Source of the DNA: Epichloe hybrida
Lineage: Eukaryota > Ascomycota > Sordariomycetes > Hypocreales > Clavicipitaceae
Length of the DNA: 64,000 nucleotides
Assembly: GCA_019022495.1 (NCBI GenBank)
Contig: JAFEKR010000001.1
Location: 5,580,001 to 5,644,000 of the forward strand
Direction: 5' to 3'
The notes under the pieces: model-generated
What the model saw: the letters and a program-made list of their open reading frames with translations, nothing else
Databases searched by the model: none
Told to the model about the DNA's origin: nothing
Made by a program: the position numbers and the translations under genes
In this document: positions 21,495 through 31,967 of the stretch, one piece after another
Position numbering within the stretch: position 1 is the stretch's first letter
How the letters are laid out: every line of letters begins with the position of its first letter

Positions 21495-23273
21495 ATCTTG
21501 CAGCGATGGCCCAGCAATTGTTGTTCCCGATGATAATGGACCATCGTGTTGTCTGCTCCGCGCCTCTTCTTCCGCGGCTGCCAGCTCCTCTGCTTCCATC
21601 TCATGAGCCACCTCGTAGAGAATCTCGGGCCAGACGACGACGTAGGCGAACGTGCAGAGTTGAGTGACCCAGCCGCCTCGGAGGAGCCAGGCCAGCATGC
21701 GGAGGTACAGCGGCCGATGGGGCTTGCTGGGACAAAAGGTCTTGAAGGGGCGAGGCGCGTAGGACAGCTCCGAGAGGAAGTTGGGCAGCGGGGGCGCGAG
21801 GGGAAAGGCTCGGTGCCACTCGACTGCGTCTTGGGGCAGGCGGGTGAGGTCGCAGTTGGGGGAGATGATGTAGACGTCTCGGGCGTGCAGGGGCGGGACG
21901 GCAATCGCACGGCGCCAGAAGATGAAGTGCTGGGCGTATTTGCGGACTTGGCTCGACGTGAGTATGTTGCTCTGGCAGACCTGGTAGAAGGACATGGTGG
22001 GCTTGGCGAGCCTCGCAAACTCAATCATGGAGACGTTCGTGGGATCCCGATCTGCTTGAAGCTCGGCTATGATCTTCTTCTCGTCCTCCAGGAGGAGCAG
22101 CGCGAAGTTCTTGTCGAGGAACTCGGGGTCATCGAGCTGCTCGTGGCTCAGGAACGAGTTGGCTGTTGTGAGCCACAGGCCGTGCTCGTGCTGGCTGCCA
22201 TGGTGCTCGCCGGGGATGTCGGAGACGAAGAAGGGTGCCGGGATCTGGACCGACGGCGTCAGCACACCGGCGGGCGTGTCGAGATGGAGCGTCGCTATCT
22301 TGTTGCGGGACACGGCCTCGTATATGTCATGCACGGATGCTGCTAGGGAGAATGTCTGGATGAGTTCTTTCCACAGCACACTCATCGTCTTCTCTACACG
22401 ACATGGAGTCAGCAAGTGAGCTTGCAGGGGGGTAGGGGGGTGAGGTGCATATGAGCACGGCCTACTCTCTTCTCGGGCTCGATCCTTGGCGAGCAATATC
22501 CGCTTCGACTCCTTCCACACGAATTCGCAGTGTTGCTGGCTGTACTTGTACGCCTTGTTCACCTTCTTGACCACGTTGTGGTACAGCGCGTCCACGAGCT
22601 CCTTGTCCTCGCTCTTCTTGGGGTTGAGGATAAAGACGAGGTTGAACATTGTCATGGAGCTGCGCTTCTCCTCATCCGCGTCATCCCTTTTCCCGCCATC
22701 TTTGTCCCTGGCAGCCTCAGACGAGACGACGGCGACGGCGACGGACGGCGTGGGCGGCTCCATCTCATGGGGGGGCGCAAGCTGGTCCTCGGAATGACGC
22801 CGAGGTTTGCTGGTCTTGCTGGACTTTTTGTTTCGCTTCCATTTCCCGTCCTCTGGGACGTGGATTGGGCATGAGATGCAGTGCATCGGGTCCAGGGACA
22901 GCTGGAAGAGCTTCTTGTGGTAGGACCGGGCTGGCGTGAGGATGCTGGCTAGATCCCGCGTGGGAAAGCCCGCGACTCGCTCCCACGGCATGACCCGAGA
23001 GCCCGTATCTGTCATGAGATGGTCATCGCGGTGGTGATTGTGGTGGTTTTCGATGGCGGCGCCGTCTGCGGCAGTCAAGTCGCGGCCGCTGGGCTGGCCG
23101 AGTCGCTCAAGAAGGATGTCCTCATCCGCACCGCTTGCATCGGCGGGACGCTCTGGCTGATTCGTGACGGGTTGCACGTCGGGCGGATAGTGGAAAACGA
23201 AGGCTGGTCCATCCCGCGACCGGTTGATGACGAGAGCGACGGCCAGAAAGTTCTCACTGGTGATTGAAGACAT
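20880..23273 (-). CDS. npr3: Npr3, nitrogen permease regulator 3 (SEACIT/GATOR1 subunit)
   Basis: Starts at ATG 23273 (MSSITSENFLAVALVINRSR) and ends at TGA 20880-20882. A 72-nt intron at 22394-22465 (donor GTAGGC, branch GCTGAC, acceptor GTGTAG) is stop-free and a multiple of three, so the frame also reads through it; spliced length is 773 aa. Family landmarks: GPAFVFHYPP near residue 20, VMPWERVAGFPTRDLASIL, SYHKKLFQLSLDPMHCIS, the FNLVFILNP segment and the C-terminal winged-helix part (DGRNALERIALQEEMKRKEA). Npr3 forms the Npr2-Npr3-Iml1 complex at the vacuole, which restrains TORC1 on amino-acid or nitrogen shortage. An Ala-Thr dipeptide tract (from a GTTGCT hexanucleotide repeat) and Pro/Gln-rich linker separate the middle from the C-terminal part. 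Confidence 0.95.
21429..21494. repeat. CAG / GTTGCT microsatellite inside npr3
   Basis: A run of AGC/CAG triplets followed by seven to eight GTTGCT hexamers. In the npr3 frame this encodes poly-Ala and alternating Ala-Thr; the neighbouring minus frame would encode poly-Gln/poly-Leu. Length changes by one hexamer keep the npr3 frame. Confidence 0.9.
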
Positions 23274-24682
23274 GGCAGGTGCGCATCCTTCCTGAAGCTC
23301 AAACGCATGTCGCAGGTGGAAGTGCCGTGTTGCATCACATGACCTGAGCATGTAAACATGTAAACGTCGAAGCGACGAGTTATCCATCGCATCACAGTCT
23401 TTGTTTCCTTCACGTCTACGAAAGTGGTTTTGCTCGATTCATTTGTAGTTCGTCTCCTTCTCCCTGTCTTCTTTTTCGAGTCCTATGATTCTGTTTTGCT
23501 TGGAACAGTCCTCCGCGTTTCTCGTGACTGTCGTGTCCTGCAACCCACTCGCCAGGGTGACGGGGATATAATCGCTTTATAAGGCACATGAACGTTCGAT
23601 GGAACCAAGACAGCAGGATTCCTACTGCTAGCTGTCAGAAAATGGGCTCGATGTTCCTGATTGGGAATCCCCTGCGTCATGTTCGTTCAACGGGTGCGCG
23701 ACGCAACAGCCACCAAGGATGACAACGGAGCCTTTGCCATTCAAAAACCCCTTTCCCATCGCACCAACAAGTTCCAATCGTATTACCGACAGGCAGTGCG
23801 TTGTAGATTTGCCACTACTCCCTGCTCCGTACACTCTCTGAATCTAACACGACTCGACAACATGAACTCCCCAAGTGTTCAAGAGTATGGCGAGGCTCCT
23901 GGTCCAAAGTGACGGACGATTCAGGCCGGAAAGACACTCCAGCCATTGGTTCATGCGCAAGCAATGTTCGTTGCCTCTCTTGTGTTGGACGCATCTGTCT
24001 CAAACAGCGGCCAGTTCCGATACCATCTCGCGGCTTCTTGACGTCTTGCAATGCCGGCAGCCTTGGGCCGGTCATGAGACCAAGTCACAATCGGGATGCC
24101 TAGTGGTGGCGGCGGCATGCATCCTCGTGGCACATTGTGCATGCTTGCGCCCGAGTTCAATCTCCTTCTGTGCAACGGTGCTGGTGAAGGTTTTCGTCAC
24201 CGTACTTTGTTGAAGCCCCGGACGGTTCTGTACTAAAGCGAGAACGTGATCTCGAGTGCAACCGATTTCGACGTTTTGGAGTTTGGCACTACATGTATGA
24301 AACAGGCGCAAGGCGGGGTCGCGGACAGGAACTCATTCATCATTGAATATCCCTCAGTCCCTATCCGCGTCTGCATCTCTACTGGCTAGATAAGCCAAGA
24401 CCTGAACAGGGCATGGTAGTCACAGGAAATCGACCGCTTAACAAAAATCGGATGCAAAAGGAGTTTTGATGCAAGCCATGCCATGCCGTGGCAGATGGCC
24501 TGTGGGCTTGTGGTGGCGAAGCTCACTTTTTGTTACACCGTCTACGGATTACAAGAAGGCAGGCAGTTTTTAATCTGCATGTACATGTACACGTAGTTAC
24601 GGAGTACACGCGCGAGAGTTGGGGGACCCGCTAATTATTATTATTGCTCAGTCAGAGCTCTTGTGTACACAGGCCCAGGGCA
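23274..24682. other. Promoter of npr3 and gene-free flank of the retrotransposon
   Basis: About 1.4 kb without a supportable gene. Frames up to 112 codons overlap on both strands around 23480-24310 with no domain. The motif TACGGA(G/T)TA appears at 24543 and 24598. Confidence 0.5.
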
Positions 24683-24717
24683 GGGACCTACATTAGGGAC
24701 CTACATTAGGGACCTAC
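24683..24717. repeat. 13-bp minisatellite, left part (target of the retrotransposon)
   Basis: Tandem copies of GGGACCTACATTA (two full and a partial one). The same array resumes directly on the far side of the retrotransposon at 30114, so the element inserted inside it. The unit happens to contain TTAGGG across its junction. Confidence 0.9.
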
Positions 24718-24937
24718 TGTCAGGTAGGGGTGTAGATAGATGATAAAAAGTGTTCGATTTGATCAATCAGAGGTGCAGACGGCAGCCGACTTTTATACCT
24801 AAAGGGTACACAGTACGCTATAGTAATAACTAGTCTACAGAGATACTTCTAATATATTCATCTCCACTAATGTCTTATCCTAGTCAATACGCGCCCCTCG
24901 CCCACATATCCAATGCTTTAGGGAGCTCTTCCTAACA
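24718..24937 (-). repeat. 3' LTR of the copia element (left copy)
   Basis: 220 bp, starts TGTCAGG, ends CCTAACA (mutated CCTGACA). It differs from the other LTR by 23 substitutions, all transitions, with no gap. Its own A/T-ward changes lie only at LTR positions 78-217, the side facing the interior. Confidence 0.95.
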
Positions 24938-24946
24938 TACCCCCTA
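24938..24946 (-). other. Polypurine tract of the copia element
   Basis: In element sense the sequence immediately before the 3' LTR is TAGGGGGTA, the expected plus-strand primer site. Assigned by position and purine content. Confidence 0.7.
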
Positions 24947-25279
24947 TAGCTAAGATAACTATTAAAGCTAATAATCTAAGGTATAGGAAGAGATCATGAA
25001 CAATCTCTAGTATTATGATTAGGCAGGAATCTCCCTTATGCTAATTCTATAGTAGAAGTCCCTATGCATTTAACCTAATAGAGGCTTTATGAAGCTATCT
25101 ACAAGCATCTCAGAGGTCTTCATCTAATTTACCTTAATATTACCCATCGCATACTACTCTCAAATCCATATCTAATTCATATTAAGGTACTTAAGGCTAG
25201 TTTAAAGCCTTCCTTCTGCATATTTAGTAATCCAGATTGTCTACTTATTATCACACTAGATAATTAAGAGCAGCGGAAC

Positions 25280-28200
25280 ACATACGTTAATATCATAAAG
25301 CAGCCTACTAAGAGAAATACGCTCTTTTACACCATAATTTAGGGCAAAGAGCTCTGCTTCTATGCTTAAAGTTATCACGTAATGTTACCTTCCGGACTTC
25401 TAATCAATCACAGCGCCGTACATAATAAAGACATAGCCTTACATTAACTTCTAAGTCTTAGGATTATCACCGAGTAAAGCATCTATGCTAGAAAACAACA
25501 TATTAAAGCTATTCACGCTTAAATATCGCAAACAGAACTTCTTCGTGTTCTAAGCGTATAACAGAGCACCCTATGCTAGCTTAATATGCTTTACTAATAG
25601 ATTTATTATAAAAGAGGCTAGCTTTAAAGCTATAAACACCGTATCAAGTCTTCTAATAATATAAAGGTACACCAAAGAGCCTATAATCGCTCTATAGTAG
25701 CTAATTTCTTCGTCTAAAGCTTCGTTGTCATTTAGGTAAATTATAGCCATTAGGAGAGAAGCTATAATTAAGCCTTTTAACTCATTATTAACAATATCAG
25801 GAATAAACTTCTAAGCAATCTTTTAAATATACAATTCCTGTGATAACCACATCTCTTTAGTTTCGCGATTTCTAATAATTTCGATGCCTAGGAACCACTT
25901 TAATTCACCTTAGTCCTTAATATCTAGGCCATTCATTAATCGCTTATGTAATTCTTCGAATTCTACTTTAGATCCATTAGGGTAAAGTACCACAATATCA
26001 TCTACGTAGAAAAACAGGATAAAATCATCCTTTATAAAGATGCATAGGTCTTCTTTCCCTTAGATAAAGCTAAGCTCCAAAAGAAATCTCATTAAATAAA
26101 GAAACTAACATCAGGGAGCTTCCCGCAGCCCATATAAAGCTCTAATTATCTTCTAGAGATAACCTTTCGCATTTATACCCTCTAGGGGCTTATAGAAAAC
26201 GGGTTCTTTAAGTTCTACGTATAGGAAGGCATTTCAAACATTATATTGTTAAGTATTAAGATCGTTAGCATAGCAAACCACAAGTAGCATTCATAGAGAT
26301 CAAGAGGCAAGCGTTGCGGCGTAGTTGTTGAGGTTATCCTTCGGTTATTAATTGCCTCGTACTACTATTCGAGCCTTGAACTCTATAACTATGCCTTTTT
26401 TATTAGTTTTGTATTTAAAAACCTAGCTAAGGTTAATAATTTCCTTGTGCTTATTAGGATTAATTAGTTCCTTAGGTACATCCTCCTAGTAGTTCAAGAA
26501 TAAAAGCTTTAAAAGCTCCTTTGTAATCGCTTCCTTCCAGTAGTCATGATACGGTAATGCCATCACTTAGCGATAATAGGCAGGTTCTAGAGGCATATCT
26601 TTAATCCGTAAATTATACTAATTTCCTTAGAGTGCTACAGAGAAAGCAGAAGAAAACTATGCCTACCTAGCTTTCCTTAAATCCTTTTATTAACATTTTC
26701 TAGTTATAATGTTATTTAGATTAATGCTATTATCGCAGGGACCGTGATTCTCCATGGTCTTACCACTCTTAGCAGTAATTTCGCTAGTCTCCGCGGTAGT
26801 CTCCGTGTGTTCAGCTGTCGCGTTACTCATAAATTCATTAATCTCACAAAACAGCGCATTATCACCTTATGCCTAAAGCTCTATGTTCTTTATAGTAACT
26901 AGCGCCTTATAAGAAAAGTCAGGAGGGGTTAAAAGAGCACTAATATAGCTGCTTTCTTGCCCTAATATACAAGGTGGTGTTTCTGCTTCAAACTAATCAT
27001 TTTCTTACTCTATAACTAAGGGCTAAAAGTCATGATTCTCCTCTTCTAAGTCTATTCCTATGAGGTCTTAACTGATTTCTTCATTAAGGTCTTTAGCTTT
27101 AAGCTCCTCGAGCAGCGCGATCATTAATATCTTTTCTTTCTAGGCTAATTCGATCTCTTCTTCTAGTTTAAAGAATAAAGCCTTATTGAACCGTACATAC
27201 GCCAATACAATAACCTTACGATTACAAAGGGTTAGAACCTAGATAATATACTAAGATTTACCCTTATAACCTATGAGGTATCCAATGTAAGCTTTCTGCT
27301 CTAACTAAGGGATTGAGTTATTCGATTTAATATGCTCTAGGGCTTTCGTCGTCATAGGAAACGCTTTACATCCGTAAGCTTAGAGGTACGAAATTAAGGG
27401 CTTTTAGGTCTCTAATATCTGCGAATAGGCAGGGATGGTTTTCCTAGCCCAATTCCACCAAAGTTCATATGGTGTGATCCATTTCCTATGATGCTCGAAA
27501 GGCGTTCGATTTAATAGATAAACCGCCGTATTAAAGATCTTATTATTAAGTTCCAATAGGAATCTAGCCTCTAGACTTAACGTACAAGCCTTCTACTTAA
27601 CCACGCCCCTAGATCTCTTTGCCTTACCGTTCTAACTAGGTGTTAAGGGAGCTGAATTATAGACCATGATACCCGCGAGGGCTATCTTATCCTTTATGTT
27701 CTCTGTGAAGAGAGCCTTTTTAATATTACTATGCAAAAATCGTAGCTAAACCCTAAATTAAGTGCTTAGAAACGCCGCTATTATACAGAAGCTATCACAA
27801 ATCCTATCCTTTAATTTAAATGAGTAGAAGAATTACATTAAGGTTATAAGGCATGTAAAAACACACTAATACCTATTGCCATTCTAATAAGGAGAGTTAT
27901 AGTACTCCAGATTAACTAAAAGCCTATAACCTAGTCCTTAAGGAAGTCCTTTAGGTGTAACCTACAATCTCTAGCGCTTAGCTTTGCTAGTAGCACAGAT
28001 CTCATATTCTATAAGCTTAGGTCCTATTAATTTAACGCCTAAAGTCGCGTTTATAAGCTCTACAAAAGCTTTTTTACCTAGATAACCACTTTTACAATGC
28101 TAGAGATCTACATCTCCTCTCATAGGTGGCCTAGGAGCTTTGCTTAATATAGCATTAGCTTCTTTTAGGTCTTCTAATAGCCTTAAAAGCACATGAAGCT

Positions 28201-29700
28201 CGTTAATATCGTATACCCTAGCCACAGGCTAGTTTCCTTTGTAAAGAAATCCCTTCTTTTAATTCTAGAAGATACCTACTTTTATTATAATTATTACTAA
28301 TACTAGATTAACGTGGAATTTAGGAATAAACAGAGCTAACTCTAATACAATAGTTCTTGCTCTTTACAATACAGGATCTATGACAGATATGCTTACAGGC
28401 CCTTAACCTAAAGCCACATAGATTATACCGCTAGCCTTAACCTCTGTCGCTATATCCTTATTGAATTTAGATTATTTAAACCATTAGATATTATTAAAGA
28501 TATAAACGTTCGCTCCAGAGTTATAGAGGACTATGTTCCTTCTTAATTCTAAGTTATTCCTAGCGTTTAATAAATTCACGCTTTCCTTTAATAATTCTAC
28601 GCGTTTAAAGCGTATAAATAATAATACATTAGCTGACTTTTTGCCTAGAGTAATAGCCACCAAGTTATTCATAGGGTTTTACAAAGGCATAATAATCTCA
28701 TTACCCTTCTTCTCTAGCTTCTAATTCATAGCCTTTGATTTCTCCTATAGGTTAGCCTTAAGATACTTCTTGATATTCTTTTTAGAGTTTTTCCTAACTT
28801 CCTAGTTCTTTAGAGTAGCTTCTAGCTTATAGAGAGCCTTGAATGAATTATAGGATTCCCACCACTTTAAGGCATCCTTTACGTTATGATTCGTATATCC
28901 AGGGCACTTAGGCCTCTCTAGCTTCATTAAATCATTTAATCTATTGCTTATAAGAGCATTAGCAGTCTTTGGTTCCTTTAGCGGGGCCTTATAATCTCTT
29001 TTAAACTTAGCGATAGCTTTAATTAAGCTTGTTTTTATCCTTTCATTAAGCAGGTTATTTCACTTCTTCCAAAATAACTCATATTTATTTCAAAGAGGCG
29101 TAATAAACTTATATAGTATTATCTTTTTAGTCCATTAGGTCCCTAGGTCTAGATAATTTCTCCAAAGTACTTCGATTATTATAGCCCACTTATACTAATT
29201 ATAGGTACCTTTAGCTTATAAATAATCATTTAAACGGTTCTCCATAAGGATTAGTATCTTCTTTGTGTTTAGCTTATACTACTTATAAAGAAGTAAGAGT
29301 ATCCTTTAGATATAATATTAAATAGACTCCTTCTCCTTAACCTTAGTGTTAAAGTTAAGGGAATCTTAAATATTCTTTAAAAGGGTCTTATAAATATATT
29401 CCCTAATCTTCAGCATCTATTTAGCTAGATCATAATACTTCGTAAGCTTAAATTAAAGCTCCTTATATTTAAAATTAAAGTAATCCTTTATATCTTTATA
29501 TACTAGCTTCTAATCCTTAAGAGCATTAGGGTTATTATCCGTAATCTCTAGTCTCTAACCCCTCTATAGGTACGTAGGTATTATAGGTTCTTTAAGTAAT
29601 TTAACCTTATTTAGGTTAATATACTCCCAGACCCTATAGGATTCCATGTAATTCTTAATCTACGTAAACCACTTAATCTAGTCCTTCTCTAATAATAACA
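25280..29700 (-). pseudogene. Degenerate gag-pol of the copia element
   Basis: Minus-sense reading recovers: a degraded gag zinc-knuckle neighbourhood (KCPGYTNHNVKDALKWW, about 28880-28930); a protease site LYNSGA at 28511-28528 where DSGA is expected; integrase pieces APLTPS*NGKAKRS (about 27600-27650, with Lys where the catalytic Glu belongs), NRTP and TPYELWW (27451-27510); reverse transcriptase FFYVDDIVVLY (YVDD at 25997-26008); and RNase H with D*KSGR*HYVITLS and EAELFALNYGVKE (25300-25480). The stops replace Trp and Gln codons, the changes RIP makes. No frame longer than about 60 codons survives. Confidence 0.9.
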
Positions 29701-29875
29701 CTATATTTAGAGTTTCTTCAGATATATTAAAGGGGAACACACTATATAAGGGAAGCGTAGGATGTATTAATTAATATAATAAGGGCGTTTATCTTGTGAT
29801 ATTAGCAAGCGTTAATTCAATTAATCTAACAGAGCTTAATAACCTTAAAGATAATAACAAAATTTAGTAATAGAA

Positions 29876-29893
29876 ACCACCCGGGCTTATAAC
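29876..29893 (-). other. Primer-binding site of the copia element
   Basis: In element sense the bases directly after the 5' LTR read GTTATAAGCCCGGGTGG. Allowing one G-to-A change, the first eleven match the complement of the initiator methionine tRNA anticodon arm (GTTATGAGCCC), as in elements primed by a cleaved half-tRNA. Confidence 0.7.
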
Positions 29894-30113
29894 TATTAGG
29901 TAGGGGTGTAGATAGATAATAAAAAGTGTTTAATTTGATTAATTAGAGGTGCAGACAGCAGCCGACTTTTGTACCTAAAGGGTACATAGTGCGCTATAGT
30001 AATGACTAGTCTACGGAGGTACTTCTAATACATTCGTCTCCACCGATGTCTCATCCTAGTCAATGCGCGCCCCTCGCCCACACATCCAATGCTTCAGGGA
30101 GCTCTTCCTGACA
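29894..30113 (-). repeat. 5' LTR of the copia element (right copy)
   Basis: 220 bp, starts TATTAGG (mutated TGTCAGG), ends CCTGACA. Its A/T-ward changes lie only at LTR positions 2-94, again the side facing the interior. Confidence 0.95.
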
Positions 30114-30145
30114 CCTACATTAGGGACCTACATTAGGGACCTAAA
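30114..30145. repeat. 13-bp minisatellite, right part
   Basis: Continuation of the GGGACCTACATTA array interrupted by the retrotransposon, beginning with the duplicated target CCTAC. Confidence 0.9.
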
Positions 30146-30633
30146 TAGGGAGGGACCTTGGCCTTGGCGCCTTTCCTTTCCCAACCTTCCAAATTTGGGC
30201 CCTTTCAAGGAGGTTTTCTGGTTTGCTTTGCTTCGGCTTGCTTTGCTTCGGCTTGGTTTGACTTGGTTTGGCTCGGCCAAAACGTCACCGCCACGCCGCC
30301 AGCCAAAACGCTTCCTTCTGGCCCACACAAATCGCAGGACGCTTTGGCAAGTGCTTGTCCTGGGCTCCTTCCCGGCCATCTTCTGTCTGCCCTTGACTAC
30401 GGATTACATACAACTACTTGGAGGGGCAATAGGTCGTGTGAGCTACTCCAACTTCACGTCTTCTCCTCCCCTTGCCTCCAACTTCTTTGCGACGACGCTC
30501 ACCTACCATCATCCGTCGTCTCTGCACCGTACCTACCATCTGTCCTCGACGGTCGCCCTGAAGTGGTGCTCGTGTATATATATCTCTTTGTGCCCTTCTC
30601 CAGCCCCCTGCCCTCGAGTGCCTCTTCGTCATC
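30146..30633. other. Promoter and leader of the ethanolamine kinase gene
   Basis: About 490 bp, with short imperfect repeats of GCTTTGCTTCG / GGCTTGGTTTG at 30227-30277 and the motif TACGGATTA at 30398. An open frame of 218 codons crosses it but conflicts with the kinase start and has no family features. Confidence 0.5.
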
Positions 30634-31967
30634 ATGCCGCCTGCTGCCGCTGTTGCCCACGGCGAGCATGGCGAGCACGGCCATGTGCGCTTCATTCCTC
30701 TGCGCTACGACAACAGTGACTCGCACAATTCAGCAATGAAGCTGATCTTGACGCTGTTCCCTCACTGGGCCGCGGACGAAGCTCACATCGATTTCGTTCG
30801 TTTCACTGATGGCATCACCAACACCCTGCTCAAGGCTGTGAACCGTCGTCCTGGTCTCAGCAAAGCTGACGAGGACCGAGAGGCTGTCCTTTTGCGTGCC
30901 TATGGAAATGGCACAGATGTCTTGATCGATCGTGAACGCGAGGCGGCAAACCACGAGCTCCTTATGAAATATAACCTAGCTCCCCCGCTCCTAGCTCGCT
31001 TTGGCAATGGCATGCTGTATCGGTTCATCCCAGGCGCAGTTGCTCAGCCTAAAGATCTCGCCGATCCGCCCATCTTGAGAGCAATCGCTCGAAGACTAGC
31101 TCAATGGCACGCGACCGTCCCTTGCATCCCCGACTCTTCTCTTCGACGAGACAGCTCTAGCAACGGTGACAGCAACAACAATTCCATCATTGCCAAAGCC
31201 GCGGCTGGCAAGCCTGTTCCCAATGTTTGGACCACGATGCAGAAGTGGATATTGGCCTTGCCTACAGACACGGAGCCGCGTCGCGAGAGAAAGTCACTGC
31301 TTCAAAAAGAGCTAGAAGAAATGGTTCGACGACTTGGCCAGCGTCCCGGCTTGGGCCAAGACGGGGTATGTTAGCTGAGTCAACTTTGGCCCATCCTTCT
31401 TTTTTTTCAATATGATAAATGGACCTCATCTGGATCACAAGTCACTGACTGGTTTTCGAACCTAAACAGCTGGTATTTGCTCATTGTGACCTACTTTGCG
31501 CCAACGTCATCATCAACCGTGATGCTGATGCAGAACCCTCAGTAAGTTTCATCGACTATGAGTACGGAACGCCGTCGCCTGTGGCCTTTGACATTGCCAA
31601 CCACTTTGCCGAATGGGTTGGGTACAGCTGCGATTACTCAGCCATTCCTACCCGCTCCCAGCGCTTGGCTTTCATCCGCGAGTATATTGGCACGTATGCC
31701 AAGCTGGTGGGCCAGGCAATGAACCAAGAGGAAGAAACCCAAAAATTGATGGATGAAGTGGACCTCTTCCGAGGTGTTCCAGGCTTCTTCTGGGGTATTT
31801 GGTCATTGATTCAAGCGACTATTTCTCACATTGATTTCGACTATTCTTCGTACGCCGAGGAGCGATTGGGCGAGTATTGGGCATACAAGAATGAAGCCGA
31901 TGGAAGCCGTGCAGCATCTGGAAAGGAACTGCCGTTGCGAGAACAGCGATGGGCCAGCAGCGAATAG
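30634..31967 (+). CDS. eki1: Ethanolamine kinase (choline/ethanolamine kinase family)
   Basis: Two exons, 30634-31365 and 31470-31967, separated by a 104-nt intron (GGG|GTATGT ... AAACAG|CTG, phase 0), 409 aa. The N-lobe contains FTDGITNTLLKA and VLLRAYGNGTDVLIDRERE. A segment APPLLARFGNGMLYRFIPG is typical of ethanolamine-preferring members. The C-lobe has the phosphotransferase loop LVFAHCDLLCANVIIN (catalytic His-x-Asp and Asn) and the choline-kinase motif FIDYEYGTPSPVAFDIANHF, whose Asp binds magnesium. It carries out ATP-dependent phosphorylation of ethanolamine, the first step of the CDP-ethanolamine route to phosphatidylethanolamine in the cytosol. The symbol follows yeast EKI1; a choline kinase cannot be fully excluded from sequence alone. 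Confidence 0.95.

Larger units (their letters stand above)
24718..30113 (-). mobile_element. RIP-degraded Ty1/copia LTR retrotransposon, complete, 5,396 bp
   Basis: Two 220-bp LTRs (24718-24937 and 29894-30113) begin TGTCAGG and end CCTGACA where unmutated, and the element is flanked by the 5-bp target duplication CCTAC (24713-24717 and 30114-30118). Coding sense is the minus strand, so the 5' LTR is the right-hand one. The interior is very AT-rich. Read in minus sense it shows, in copia order, protease, integrase, reverse transcriptase with YVDD, and RNase H, all broken by TAG/TAA stops at positions expected from C-to-T and G-to-A change. It is not capable of autonomous transposition. The order integrase before reverse transcriptase sets it apart from Ty3/gypsy. 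Confidence 0.95.

Noticed and set aside
21389..22024. Poly-Gln protein on the minus strand inside npr3
   Set aside because: Shadow frame of the npr3 repeat; the npr3 frame is the one with family homology.
24683..24717. TTAGGG units as an interstitial telomere
   Set aside because: The hexamer occurs once per 13-bp unit and not in tandem, so it is not telomeric sequence.
13790..30040. Shared 12-mer GAGGTACTTCTA in the inverted-repeat element and the copia LTR
   Set aside because: Only 12 bases, no further similarity on either side, and the elements belong to different classes; most likely coincidence.
30063..30719. 218-codon frame upstream of the ethanolamine kinase
   Set aside because: Starts within the retrotransposon LTR, overlaps the kinase start in another frame, and has no domain.
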